A stretch of 44,305 bases of DNA, from assembly GCA_025057755.1 (NCBI GenBank), contig JANWVC010000031.1, positions 1 to 44,305 of the forward strand, written 5' to 3'. The position numbers and the translations under genes are program-made. Each line of letters opens with the position of its first letter. Within the stretch, counting starts at the first letter, position 1. Origin of the DNA: Limisphaera sp. Lineage in GTDB: Bacteria > Verrucomicrobiota > Verrucomicrobiia > Limisphaerales > Limisphaeraceae. Under the pieces are notes generated by a model. It made no database searches. It was not told the DNA's origin and saw nothing but the letters and a program-made list of their open reading frames with translations. Of the stretch, positions 8,356 through 17,966 are shown piece after piece.

Positions 8356-9290
8356 AAGGCCCTTACCCCGCCCGGCGGTCTTCACGCGCCACAGGATCCT
8401 GTACTCCGTCTTGTAGAGTGTCACGCCGTTGTTATCGCCGAAAGCGCTATTGACCACGGCCTGTCCATCAGGGATCGAGTCCAGACATTTGCCATCGGGA
8501 GAGGGCACCCGCACGCCGCCCGGGCCGGTTGAGAAGACATGGCCCCAGCGATTGACCCGCAAACCGTCGGACAAGCCTTTTCGGGCCGGGTCGGCCGCCA
8601 ACGCGCTTGGTGTCCAAAAAAACCCCCGCCGTTGTAAATCGTGCCATCGCGCGCCACCTCATGGGCCATGATGAGCGGGGGGGCACCAAGTTTGTTCACA
8701 TAGAGCCTGCGCTCGCCAGGCAAGACCGCGATGCCCTTGGCTCGGGAGAGCTCACGGGGTGAGCAGCGTGAGTTTGCGCGGAGCGCGAGAGACGATTAAG
8801 CGCCATTGACCATGAGCTTTTGTCCAGCGAGTTGACGCTGCCTTTCAAGTCGCAGAGCGGGTCGATGAAGTAAAGATTCGCCTCCGCGTGCAGCACGAGG
8901 TCGTTCGGACTGTTAAGCCGGCGAAACAAGTAATACTCGGCCGGTGTCGTTTTCCGCCCGTTTTCCTCCAGCCGTGCCACGCGGCGGTCGCCGTGCCCGC
9001 ACAAGAGGAGACCTTGCCGAGATCGAGGATGGGCCCGCTGGCTGGCTGGTCACCGGGTGGACGCCGTTCCCCGTGTTGCCGCCGGGCACCAAGCGTTCGT
9101 GCCTCCCCCGACGCCCTCCTGCCACTTAAAGACGACGTTGTTCGGCGCATCGGAAGACTACAGGCAATCGTTGCGCGTATCCCACATCGGTCCTTCGGAC
9201 CGGGCGAACTCGTCTGCCAGTTTCTCGATTTGAGCATCGGCCGGGATCAGTCCGTCAAACGCTGGATCAAGCCGCCCGATGCGGCCCACT
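8356..9290 (-). pseudogene. SMP-30/gluconolactonase-family protein, multiply frameshifted
   Basis: Read on the minus strand from about 9290, successive frames give DPAFDGLIPADAQIEKLADE, FARSEGPMWDTRNDCL, a stop, SDAPNNVVFKW, then ARLEENGRKTTPAEYYLF and LNSPNDLVLHAEANLYFIDP (8880-8990). The end gives LSDGLRVNRWGHVFSTGPGG and VRVPSPDGKCLDSIPDGQA, down to about 8356. These are the ordered signature strips of the SMP-30/gluconolactonase/LRE beta-propeller family, including the SPNDL metal-site strand. Several frameshifts and at least one stop make it non-functional. Intact relatives hydrolyse sugar lactones and are often secreted in this kind of bacterium. Confidence 0.8.
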
Positions 9291-9333
9291 CTGGGATACG
9301 CGTGCAGATTGCGCTTCGGTTCTGTTGGCTACA

Positions 9334-9930
9334 CTACTTTGCTCTGCTTCGGGGGAAGTTCTTCACGGAGTGGTACTGCGCCCGGGCCACCATGGCGATG
9401 GTCAATCCCACGATGCAGTCCACGGCAAGGCGATGCATGATGGACTGCAACAAGTTCTCGGCAGACTGCCACGCAGCATCCGGGCTGGTGTCCAACTGGC
9501 CAAAGGAAAAGCCCTGGCTCGTGAAGTTCATGGGCGTGAGGGCGTGGACTTTTCCGATGACCTTGGAAGAACGCGCTAGGCCAGCAAGGGCTTTTTCTTC
9601 GCCGAAATATCGGCCATGATCCCGGCAAGCGTCCACCTGATTATCGAGCAGGCCGACCGGTCGTGCGAGTCACCCTTGCACTGAGGGAGTTGCGGGGCCG
9701 CGATTTCCCAAGTGGCTCGCGTGCGGGCGAGCGTGTTCATCTTGTCCAGCTTCAGCAAGTGTAACGCACAATCTGGTGGGCCTCTTTCGCATCGTGTGGA
9801 CAGGCGACGTTGTAGCCGAGCGCTTGCGCCCGAACGATCCGACGCCCGGTGCGGGATTCAGGCGCACCTCAGAGTTCACACCGTCGGAGGAGCCAAGCGA
9901 CCGGCAGTCCGGGTCCGGCAAAACCAACGC
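9334..9930 (-). pseudogene. Unrecognised decayed coding remnants
   Basis: Minus-strand frames hold protein-like runs such as KVIGKVHALTPMNFTSQGFS, FGQLDTSPDAAWQSAENLLQ and AVDCIVGLTIAMVARAQYHS (9334-9560). Upstream in other frames is MLKLDKMNTLARTRATWEIA (about 9700-9758). No frame stays open long enough for a normal gene, and the frame changes repeatedly, as in the neighbouring gluconolactonase remnant. The family is not recognised. One or two genes may be involved. Confidence 0.35.
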
Positions 9931-10113
9931 AAGGCGAAAGGGTCGGCAGTGGGCGGACCGCGGTTTTCCTCACAGGCGTGGGGTGGGAAGGATGCGGTTA
10001 GTTTAGGGGTACATACACGGGATCGCTGTTGTCGGTGGAAAGGCCTCAAGATAGAGTGGCTGGCGTTTGGGCAGGAACTTCAGATCCGGAAATCGAAGCA
10101 TGGGAAGCCAGAA

Positions 10114-11640
10114 ATGTTGAAGTGGACGATTTACGTTTCGTTCCTCGGCGCGGTGGTCACAGCTTTGCTGCCGTTGCGTCGTGAGGGGTGGGCCCGCTGG
10201 GTGGCCTTGTTAACAGTGATTGTTGGCGCTGGGCTGGCGGGGGGAGGTTTGTCACAAGTGGCGGCACAAGATGGGGCTCGGCTGGTACTGGCGGACCGGG
10301 CCTGGGTGCCGGAGCTTGGCATCCGTTATACGTTGGCGGCGGATGGTTTGAGCGCGGTTCTGGCAGCGTTGACCGGCGTGGCCGCGGCGGCAGGGGTGTT
10401 ATTTTCTTGGAATGTTGAGGGGCGGGTGCGGGAGTTTTTTGGATTGTATCTGTGGCTGGTGGGTGCGGTGTACGGGGTGTTTCTGAGCTTCGATTTGTTT
10501 TTATTCTTCGTTTTTTACGAGCTGGCCATCGTGCCGAAGTATTTTTTGATCGCCATCTGGGGTTCAACTCGTCGGGAGTATGCGGCAATGAAGCTGGTGT
10601 TGTACTCGTTTGTGGGAAGCGCGATGGTGTTACTTGCGCTCCTGGCAGCGTATGTAATGGCCGGGAAAACGTCGTTTGCATGGGCCGATTTGGCCGGGCA
10701 TCCATTTCCGAGGGCGTTTCAGATGTGGGCGTTTCCCCTGATGTTTGTCGGTTTTGGCATCCTGGCGGGTTTATGGCCGTGGCACACGTGGGCGCCAACG
10801 GGGCATGTGGCGGCGCCAACGGCGGCATCCATGTTGTTGGCCGGGGTGGTGATGAAGTTGGGTGCCTACGGGTGCTTGCGGGTGGCAATGCCATTGTTCC
10901 CGGAGGCATTGCAACCGTGGGGCGAGTCGATCCTGGGTTTCCGTTCGTGGCCTCAAGTGTTTGCCTGGTTGGGATTGCTGGGGATCTTGTGGGGTGGCTT
11001 GGTCGCACTTGCACAGCGGGACTTTAAGTTCGTCATTGGTTACTCGAGCGTGAGTCACATGGGATTTGTAATATTGGGTTTGATGACGTTGAATCTGGCC
11101 GGTTGGCAGGGGGCAGTTTTGCAAATGGTGTCGCATGGATTGATTGCAGGCTTGCTGTTTGCCGTGGTGGGTCGAATGGTGTACGACCGTACCCACACGC
11201 GGGATCTGCAGCAGCTGGGGCCGATGCGGCTGGCGCAGGCGTTGCCTTTTGCGGCGGTGAGCTTTGTGCTGGCGGGAGCAGCGTCGGCAGGAATGCCCGG
11301 GTTCAGCGGTTTCATTGCGGAGGTCCATGTCCTGTTGGGTGCATGGCAACGATGGCCGGCATTGGCGGTTTTAGCAGGAATAGGGGTTTTGTTGGGCGTT
11401 GCTTACATCTGGCGTTCGCTGCAAGGAGCGTTCCTCGGGGATGAATCCGGGGAGCGGCCCGGGCATAAGGGGTCGATGCCGGACTTGCCGGGCATTACAT
11501 GGCCCGAACGGCTGGGTACAGTTCTCTTGTTGGTCGGGGTGATCTATCTAGGCTTATATCCCAAGCCTTTTTTACAGTTGGTAACGCCGGTGCTGGATGG
11601 ATCGTTGTACCGTGAATTGCAAGCCGGTGGAGTCTGGTGA
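10114..11640 (+). CDS. nuoM: NADH-quinone oxidoreductase subunit M (antiporter-like membrane subunit)
   Basis: A 508-residue polytopic protein of usual NuoM length, with about 14 hydrophobic segments. NuoM is one of the three antiporter-like proton-pumping subunits in the membrane arm of respiratory complex I. Visible motifs are FFVFYELAIVPKYFLI with the conserved Glu at residue 136, PWHTWAPTGHVAAPTAAS, VVMKLGAYGCLRV with Lys248, and GMPGFSGFIAEVHVLLG with the TM12-region Glu. The segment before PWHTW reads GILAGLWPW, so the lysine usual in TM7 (E. coli Lys234) is replaced by Leu217. The start at 10114 was chosen because hydrophobic sequence begins at once and GGGAAG precedes it. nuoN follows after 84 bp, but the upstream 10 kb is decayed DNA and nuoL is missing. 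Confidence 0.94.
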   Translation: MLKWTIYVSFLGAVVTALLPLRREGWARWVALLTVIVGAGLAGGGLSQVAAQDGARLVLADRAWVPELGIRYTLAADGLSAVLAALTGVAAAAGVLFSWNVEGRVREFFGLYLWLVGAVYGVFLSFDLFLFFVFYELAIVPKYFLIAIWGSTRREYAAMKLVLYSFVGSAMVLLALLAAYVMAGKTSFAWADLAGHPFPRAFQMWAFPLMFVGFGILAGLWPWHTWAPTGHVAAPTAASMLLAGVVMKLGAYGCLRVAMPLFPEALQPWGESILGFRSWPQVFAWLGLLGILWGGLVALAQRDFKFVIGYSSVSHMGFVILGLMTLNLAGWQGAVLQMVSHGLIAGLLFAVVGRMVYDRTHTRDLQQLGPMRLAQALPFAAVSFVLAGAASAGMPGFSGFIAEVHVLLGAWQRWPALAVLAGIGVLLGVAYIWRSLQGAFLGDESGERPGHKGSMPDLPGITWPERLGTVLLLVGVIYLGLYPKPFLQLVTPVLDGSLYRELQAGGVW

Positions 11641-11724
11641 CGCCCCCGGAAAGTGTGGTTTGTCGTTGAGGCGTGTGGAGCGGTTGGGTAGCCCGGGATA
11701 CGGTCGCCGGAGGGTTATGATGCG

Positions 11725-13227
11725 ATGAAAGAATTAGATTACGTGCAATTGTTGCGGACTGCCATACCAGAGATCGTGTTGCTGGGAACGGCCCTGGTAG
11801 TACTTTTGGCTGATCAGGCCGCGCTGCGTGGGGTAAGCGTACAGATCCGTTGGCGCCTATTGGGCTTGATGGCTGGCACAGGAACATTGGCTGCGCTGGT
11901 GATGGCGTTGCTCGGGCAGCCAGTCCATGCGGAAAGCTGGGTGGGCGCAGGTTTTGCCGTAGATGGTCTGGCGTGGTGGGTAAGGGCCGTTGTGTTGATT
12001 CTCTCCGGGCTGACGGTGGCTTTGTCTGTAGGGTGTGCGCGCACGCGTCATGTTGGGGAGTATTTGGGATTGCTGTTATTTGGCACGGTTGGTTTGATGG
12101 TCTTAGTTAGCGCTAGTGATTTCTTAGTGCTTTTCATTGCGCTGGAGCTGAGCAGCGTAACGTTATATGTGCTAGCCGCTTTTGAGAAAGATCGGGCGCC
12201 AGCTCTGGAAGCCGGGTTGAAATACTTTCTGTTGGGCAGCGTCTCGGCCGCCTTCATGTTGTACGGCATCAGTCTGGTTTACGGATCAGTGGGTACCACT
12301 CGCTTGCAAGAGGTCAGTGCAATGTTGGGACAAGGGTCGGTCGGACCTGGTTTGTGGGCCGGGATGGCGCTTATGATAGCCGGGTTGGCTTTCAAGGTAG
12401 CTGCAGCCCCGTTCCACTTATGGGCGCCGGATGTTTATGAAGGAGCGCCTACGCCCAGCGCGGCGCTTATTGCATCAGGTTCCAAAGTGATAGCATTTGC
12501 GGTGTTAATTCGGTTGCTTATGACCGGATTTCCCAATGGGGCCGGATCCGCTGGATGGGGCATGGGACGAGCCGGATGGTCCACCTTGGTGATGGGATTA
12601 ACTTTAGCAAGCCTGGTGTGGGGAAACCTAGCGGCGTTGGTGCAGGGCAACGTGCGTCGTTTACTTGCCTACTCTGCGGTGGCTCATGCCGGTTACGGAT
12701 TGCTTGGTCTGCTTACGCAGGATCAAGCAGGCCTGACGGCGTTATTGTATTTTGTGGCGACGTATGCCTTGAGTGCAGTGGGAGCATTTGGGGTGGTGGC
12801 GCTCGTTGAGAACTTCGGAATGGGTTCAGCTCGAATGGTAGACTTTGCTGGTCTGGGCCAACGCTCTCGGAGTGTGGCCATATGCCTGACAGTTTTCCTA
12901 TTATCCCAGGCTGGGATTCCGCCTTTGGCCGGCTTTTTTGGGAAGTTTTATTTGTTCCTGGCAGCCCTCGGGTCCGGCCAGCCGTTGGCCCTGCTGTGGA
13001 TGGTCGTGATAGCCGTCGCCTTGAGCACGGTCTCCTTATATTATTATTTACGAGTATTGAAGGAGGTTTGGGTGAGACCCGTTCCCACGGGCCAACCAGA
13101 GCTGCGAGTGCCGTGGGAGGTTCAAACGGTGCTTTGGTTGAGTACAGCCGCAGTGGTGTTGTTGGGGTTGTACCCCTCATGGATATTGCGAAGTTTAGAG
13201 GCAGCGTTTGGCGCCGGGGGTTTGTAA
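11725..13227 (+). CDS. nuoN: NADH-quinone oxidoreductase subunit N
   Basis: A 500-residue polytopic membrane protein, full length for NuoN, the third antiporter-like subunit of complex I, located next to the quinone-binding connector. Key features are VLFIALELSSVTLYVL with Glu141, GLAFKVAAAPFHLWAPDVYE with the TM7 Lys224, IASGSKVIAFAV with a second conserved Lys, and VRRLLAYSAVAHAGYGLLGL. A strong Shine-Dalgarno GGAGGG (11709-11714) sits 10 nt before ATG 11725, and the two ATGs between them are out of frame, so the start is firm. It is almost certainly co-transcribed with nuoM. Unlike NuoM here, it keeps the TM7 lysine. Confidence 0.96.
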   Translation: MKELDYVQLLRTAIPEIVLLGTALVVLLADQAALRGVSVQIRWRLLGLMAGTGTLAALVMALLGQPVHAESWVGAGFAVDGLAWWVRAVVLILSGLTVALSVGCARTRHVGEYLGLLLFGTVGLMVLVSASDFLVLFIALELSSVTLYVLAAFEKDRAPALEAGLKYFLLGSVSAAFMLYGISLVYGSVGTTRLQEVSAMLGQGSVGPGLWAGMALMIAGLAFKVAAAPFHLWAPDVYEGAPTPSAALIASGSKVIAFAVLIRLLMTGFPNGAGSAGWGMGRAGWSTLVMGLTLASLVWGNLAALVQGNVRRLLAYSAVAHAGYGLLGLLTQDQAGLTALLYFVATYALSAVGAFGVVALVENFGMGSARMVDFAGLGQRSRSVAICLTVFLLSQAGIPPLAGFFGKFYLFLAALGSGQPLALLWMVVIAVALSTVSLYYYLRVLKEVWVRPVPTGQPELRVPWEVQTVLWLSTAAVVLLGLYPSWILRSLEAAFGAGGL

Positions 13228-13357
13228 TCGAGCATATTGGTCTGCCATAGCGATCGAGGCTGCGCCCGAATTGTCTATTGGGAAGCATTTGTGCGAACAC
13301 TGACGAAAGCTTGCCGTGCGATGTGTGAGCATGGGCGGAGCCAATCGCATTGAGACG

Positions 13358-16300
13358 ATGAATAGCATCCGGCAGATGCTTCCTTTGTTGCTGGAGGCCT
13401 TGATGTGCGCTTGGGCTGCACACGGGATAGTCCCGGGACAAAGTGTCTGTGAACGACGCTCGGAACTGTGGACTTACTTACCGGGCTGGGATGCATCTGC
13501 GGGAACGGACGGCTTTCAGATGGATCCTGGCTCTGCCCATGTGTGGGAATTGAACTTGCCAGCTCTGCTTCATCGGCTCAGTGCGGTACCTCGGGAAGAT
13601 GCTCCCAAGATTGGAACTGGCTTTGTTTTGTTAGAGTTGCCGCAACCCGGCGGTATGTGCATTCAGGTTCGTTGTGTGGAATCTCCCGTGATGGAGGACG
13701 AATTGGCGTTCCGATATCCAGATTTGCGGACGTTTCGTATCATCGGAGTGGATGTCTCCGGTTTGGTGGGGCGTGTTAGTCTCACACCGGCGGGGTTACA
13801 TGGTCGATGGTGTGACCGGGGCAGGTGGTGGATTCTTGAACCGCATCCAGCTCACCTCGGAACGATCTACCGTGTTTATGCCCATGATAGTGTTCTCACA
13901 GTTGCTGAGCGCTGGATCTGTGAAACGGTTGCGCCCCCACTGCGAACGGCCGGGACAAGGTATGAACCGGTAACTGCTGGCGAGGCTTTGCGCATGTACC
14001 GGCTGGCCATAGCAGCAACCGGGGAATGGACGGCCTCACATGGTGGTACGGTGAAATCGGCGATGGCCGCCCTGGTGATCTTGGTTAACCAGCTCAATGC
14101 GATCTACGAGTCTGAAGTTGCCATCCGATTCGTGCTGGTGGGACAAAACGATCGTTTGATTTTTACCAACGCCGCCACCGACCCATTCAGTGGCTCGGAT
14201 GCTGTCGCACTGTTGGATCAGAATCAGGCCACGATCGACCGGTTGATCGGAGAGACCAACTATGACCTGGGCCATATTTTGAGTCGGGTCAATGGAGGCC
14301 TGGCATCCCTGGGGGTGGTATGCAGGAACGGACTCAAGGCACGCGGCCAGACAGGTGTGGGTAACAGCAACGACCCTCTGTTTGTGGACTACGTGGCCCA
14401 CGAGATTGGTCATCAATTTGGCGCGACGCATACTTTCAATGGCATTCGTGGCGCGTGTGGTGCCAACCGGGACGCCTCGACCGGCTATGAGCCGGGTAGC
14501 GGTTCGACCTTGATGGCTTATGCTGGCAACTGCCAGGGAGACAACGTGCAGTTTCGGGCAGATCTCTATTTTCATGCAGCGAGTCTTGACCAGATTCTGC
14601 AAGGCGCCGTGGGTTGGCCCGGCAGCACGTGTGCCCGAGTGATCGCGTCGGGCAACCGCCCGCCCGTGGTCACCACGGCGCCGACATGTGCGATTCCTCG
14701 GGGGACGCCCTTTGTCCTTACAGCATTTGCAACCGATGCGGATGGACACCCAGTAACCTACTGTTGGGAACAGATGGATTTGGGTCCTGCTGCGACGCTG
14801 GACGCGGTGGACACTTCGCAAGGGCCCCTTTTTCGATCCGTGCGTCCGAACACCAACGCCGCACGGGTTTTTCCGTCTCTAGACACTCTTTTACATGGCC
14901 AAGGATCCCCTACCGAAAAACTTCCGACAACGGGTCGAACCATCCGCTTTCGTGTGACAGCGCGCGACGGTCGTGGTGGAATCGCCGGAGCGGAAACCGT
15001 GGTTACCGTGGCCGAGGCTGCGGGCCCGTTTCGTATTGTCGCGCCGAATGGAGGCGAAACTTGGTCCAATGTTGCTACGATCCGATGGGAGGTGGCCGGA
15101 ACAACCCAGTCGCCGGTCAACGTCACGCACGTGAACCTGTGGTTGTCCACCAACAACGGGGCAACGTTCCCTCATTTACTGGCCGGTCACACGCCCAATG
15201 ACGGAGCAGAGACGGTCACCTTACCGCCCGTTCACACGACTCTCGCTCGGGTCAAGGTTGAAGCAGTGGGACAACCCTTTTTCGATTTCAGTGATGCCAG
15301 TTTCACCCTTTTACCACTCCGGCCCGTACCGTCACTGACGATTTGGGGGGCTACGGTCACCGGAGAAAGTTGCCAGCCCGGGAACGGATCTCTCGACCCG
15401 GGCGAGATTGTGACGATTTCCATAGGCTTACAAAATCAGGTGCCGGTCCCCACCACGAATTTGGTGGCCAAGCTGTTGGCTGGCGGTGGGGTTGTAACGC
15501 CCGGACCGGCACAGGTTTATGGGGTTTTGAATGGAGGCCAAACCGTCTGGCGACCTTTCACGTTCACTGCATCAGGTCGCTGCGGCGATCCTCTGTGGGC
15601 TACGTTGGAACTAGAAGACGCGGGTCGGCCGCTGGGCACTGTGACGCGTTCTTTCACGTTGGGAGAGATCCGCACGCAGACGGTCAGTCGGGCCAATGCG
15701 GCCACGATTCGGATTCCAGGCTCCGGCACCGAGGGAAGCGCCTCGGTTTTCCCCTCCACGGTGAGCCTGAGCGGCTTGACAGGTCGCATCGCACGCGCTC
15801 GCGTGATCCTAGTCGGATTAAGTCACGCATTTGCCGGTGACCTGGATATCTTACTGGTTCCGCCACAGGGTCGGCCAGTGCTGCTGATGTCTGATGTGGG
15901 GAACGGCACGAACGTCAATGGGACCCTCACTTTCGACGACGCCGCATTACACTTGCTGCCCCTCGAGGGCCCGATCCGGACCAGCACAAATCGTCCCACC
16001 CCTTACGATCCCGACAGCGATACAGGACTCACCAGTGTAATTCCCGGTCCCTACGCGACGGAGTTGGCCGCCTTGCATGGAAGTGATCCCAACGGCCTGT
16101 GGTCGTTGTACATTTGGGACGACACAGTTGCGGATATCGGGGAACTGAGTTTTGGATGGCGATTGGAGCTAACGCTGACATCCCGTAGTTGCTGTGGATG
16201 GACTGAGAACGCACCACCTGTGCTGGGCACCATTGTAGACCAAGTGACAGACGAAGATGCGCCCCTCCTTGGATTACGCTTCGAACTAAGTGATCCGGAC

Positions 16301-17020
16301 ACACCCTTGGATCAAGTAAGAGTCACGGCTTTGTCCATGGACCCCGGACTGGTAGCGCCAACCGGTCTGGTGGTGCGAGGGAGCAGCTCGGTACGAAGTC
16401 TGGACATCTACCCGGAACCCAACGCTTACGGTTCCACATTCATTCTCGTTTTGGCCGACGACGGCATGTCCGCTGCCACCAATACGTTTTCTCTGGTAGT
16501 GCGCCCTGTGAATGATCCGCCGGAAATACCTGCGGAGAGGCAAATGGTCATCCATGCGGGAACATTTTTGACCCTGACCAACACCGCTCGGGACGTGGAA
16601 ACTCCCACAGAGCGACTGAGGTACAATTTGGCGTCACCCGTGCCTCCGGGTGTCACACTGGACCAAGCCAGCGGTCTCTTGCAATGGCAGACCACGGATG
16701 CGCAAGCCGGTGAGACGTTTGATCTGCGGATCATCGTGGCGGACGACCACATTCCGCCTGGGACAGCAACCAGCACGGTACGCGTGGTGGTCGTGCCACG
16801 TCCGAAGTTAAGAGTGGCAGCGGTGCAAGCGGGGCAAGTCATTTTGGAATGGAACACTCTGGTAGGCGCCACCTATCTACTAGAATCCACAGATCAACTA
16901 GAGAATCCCGTTTGGACCGCTGTAGGGCCCCTTCGGACGGCCCAAACAGGATCTTTATCGGTCGTGGAGCCAACCCGTCCCGTGCGTTCGCGCTTTTACC
17001 GGGTGCGCCTTTGGCCCTAA
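13358..17020 (+). CDS. Secreted multidomain metzincin metalloprotease
   Basis: A 1220-residue protein with signal-peptide-like MNSIRQMLPLLLEALMCAWA. The catalytic domain has the zinc motif HEIGHQFGATH from residue 348 (HExxHxxGxxH) and a Met-turn LMAYAG (Met386), as in reprolysin-like (M12B-type) metzincins. Downstream are a beta domain with VAPNGGETWSN (~565-660), a proprotein-convertase P-like domain (~780-940, ending LYIWDDTVADIGELSFGWRL), two cadherin/Ig-like repeats (NAPPVLGTIVDQVTDEDAP; RPVNDPPEIP), and a terminal module ending FYRVRLWP that is shared with two other secreted proteins in this window. Alternative in-frame starts are GTG 13316 and ATG 13331; 13358 gives the most compact signal peptide. 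It lies 130 bp after nuoN with no obvious terminator. The substrate is unknown; a role in degrading extracellular protein is inferred. Confidence 0.9.
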   Translation: MNSIRQMLPLLLEALMCAWAAHGIVPGQSVCERRSELWTYLPGWDASAGTDGFQMDPGSAHVWELNLPALLHRLSAVPREDAPKIGTGFVLLELPQPGGMCIQVRCVESPVMEDELAFRYPDLRTFRIIGVDVSGLVGRVSLTPAGLHGRWCDRGRWWILEPHPAHLGTIYRVYAHDSVLTVAERWICETVAPPLRTAGTRYEPVTAGEALRMYRLAIAATGEWTASHGGTVKSAMAALVILVNQLNAIYESEVAIRFVLVGQNDRLIFTNAATDPFSGSDAVALLDQNQATIDRLIGETNYDLGHILSRVNGGLASLGVVCRNGLKARGQTGVGNSNDPLFVDYVAHEIGHQFGATHTFNGIRGACGANRDASTGYEPGSGSTLMAYAGNCQGDNVQFRADLYFHAASLDQILQGAVGWPGSTCARVIASGNRPPVVTTAPTCAIPRGTPFVLTAFATDADGHPVTYCWEQMDLGPAATLDAVDTSQGPLFRSVRPNTNAARVFPSLDTLLHGQGSPTEKLPTTGRTIRFRVTARDGRGGIAGAETVVTVAEAAGPFRIVAPNGGETWSNVATIRWEVAGTTQSPVNVTHVNLWLSTNNGATFPHLLAGHTPNDGAETVTLPPVHTTLARVKVEAVGQPFFDFSDASFTLLPLRPVPSLTIWGATVTGESCQPGNGSLDPGEIVTISIGLQNQVPVPTTNLVAKLLAGGGVVTPGPAQVYGVLNGGQTVWRPFTFTASGRCGDPLWATLELEDAGRPLGTVTRSFTLGEIRTQTVSRANAATIRIPGSGTEGSASVFPSTVSLSGLTGRIARARVILVGLSHAFAGDLDILLVPPQGRPVLLMSDVGNGTNVNGTLTFDDAALHLLPLEGPIRTSTNRPTPYDPDSDTGLTSVIPGPYATELAALHGSDPNGLWSLYIWDDTVADIGELSFGWRLELTLTSRSCCGWTENAPPVLGTIVDQVTDEDAPLLGLRFELSDPDTPLDQVRVTALSMDPGLVAPTGLVVRGSSSVRSLDIYPEPNAYGSTFILVLADDGMSAATNTFSLVVRPVNDPPEIPAERQMVIHAGTFLTLTNTARDVETPTERLRYNLASPVPPGVTLDQASGLLQWQTTDAQAGETFDLRIIVADDHIPPGTATSTVRVVVVPRPKLRVAAVQAGQVILEWNTLVGATYLLESTDQLENPVWTAVGPLRTAQTGSLSVVEPTRPVRSRFYRVRLWP

Positions 17021-17136
17021 GTGATCGAAGTGGTCGGATGCAGTGCCCATTTGTAGGCGCAGGAAGCATCCTTCGGGTCAGCTTTTGCTCCAGTGATGCC
17101 TCGACGATCTCCTTCAGGGCAGTCAAAACGGCAGGA

Positions 17137-17583
17137 TCAAGAAGCAGTTCGCTTGCGAACGACCCTTTTTCGTGCCGATGAACCGGGTCCGGCACTCAAC
17201 TTACGGCTGGGTGCCTTCTTTTGCCGCAAGGCCTTCGTCCGTTTCGGAGGGGCATCGGTAGGTGGTGCTTGGATCGTCGCTACAGCCACGGTCTCTTCCA
17301 GGTACAGGTATCGGCCGCAGGTGTCACAAAGCTGAATGTCTTCGGCTTTCATCAGCTCGGAAATCACGCCGATGGGCAGGCGCATATGGCAGCCCGTGCA
17401 AGCTTGGTCACGCACGGGCACGATCCCTTTTTTCCCGCGTGCCATCAGGCGGTCGTAATGGCCCAGAATTTGCGGTGGGATGCGCGTCCGCAAATCTGCG
17501 ATCACGGCCGCTGCGTTCTTCTCACGAATCTCCTCCAATTCGAGTCCTTGTAATCGAATGAGGTTTTGGAGCAGCTCTTTCAT
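17137..17583 (-). CDS. Short C4-type zinc-ribbon protein (DUF164-like)
   Basis: A 148-residue protein. A helical start, MKELLQNLIRLQGLELEEIR, leads to the zinc ribbon ACTGCHMRLPIGVISELMKA...LCDTCGRYLYL, with two CxxC pairs. This C-terminal half matches the zf-RING_7/DUF164 family of nucleic-acid-binding-type proteins. Family members usually have ~240 residues with a long N-terminal coiled coil, which is mostly lacking here; instead there is a Lys/Arg-rich tail (KKAPSRKLS, ARKRVVRKRT). GGAG at 17593-17596 is 9 nt before ATG 17583; it would overlap the alternative TTG start at 17598. It is convergent with the metalloprotease and divergent from the phosphatase. Its function is unknown; nucleic-acid binding is inferred from the ribbon and tail. 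Confidence 0.85.
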   Translation of the reverse strand: MKELLQNLIRLQGLELEEIREKNAAAVIADLRTRIPPQILGHYDRLMARGKKGIVPVRDQACTGCHMRLPIGVISELMKAEDIQLCDTCGRYLYLEETVAVATIQAPPTDAPPKRTKALRQKKAPSRKLSAGPGSSARKRVVRKRTAS

Positions 17584-17966
17584 GGACATGTACTCCAACG
17601 TTGTATGGGATCATGGCTCGTGAAAAGCGTTTGGCCAATCTCTTTTTCGTCAAAGGGGGCGGGAGAATGGAAGGAACTTTCTCTGCTTCAGGCGTACGTC
17701 AAATTCTAAGGGGTACATCCTGTGGAGGCGCGGCTTTCCGAAATCGAGCGATCCCGCAGGAGCCGGCGGTGCTGCAATGAGATGGGGTCCCTCTTCGGTG
17801 CACACTCCCCTGGGCCAACGTCAGCCTCAGCGCTGCCTGCATCCATCTGTCCTGGCAAGAAAACTACCCGGTGGAGAGACACCAGAAAATACTTGCATTC
17901 ATGCGCCGAATGAGTGTGCCTAGCGACCCGGGTTTATCGAGGGATGGCAAAAGCCTAGAGGATCTT
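17584..17966. other. Divergent intergenic region, no supported gene
   Basis: About 380 bp between the divergently oriented zinc-ribbon and phosphatase genes. It must hold promoters for both, but I cannot point to a convincing -35/-10 pair. The phosphatase frame stays open from GTG 17871, but the extra residues lack family similarity. Confidence 0.5.

Noticed and set aside
17146..17170. Hairpin GTTCGC/GCGAAC followed by a T-run, a possible terminator
   Set aside because: It lies inside the zinc-ribbon coding sequence, the loop is only 2 nt and the T-run is offset by several bases.
16839..17195. A 118-codon minus-strand frame over the end of the metalloprotease gene
   Set aside because: It begins inside the zinc-ribbon gene in another frame and runs antisense to the protease end. 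The first ~30 residues look helical, but there is no family or ribosome-binding site.
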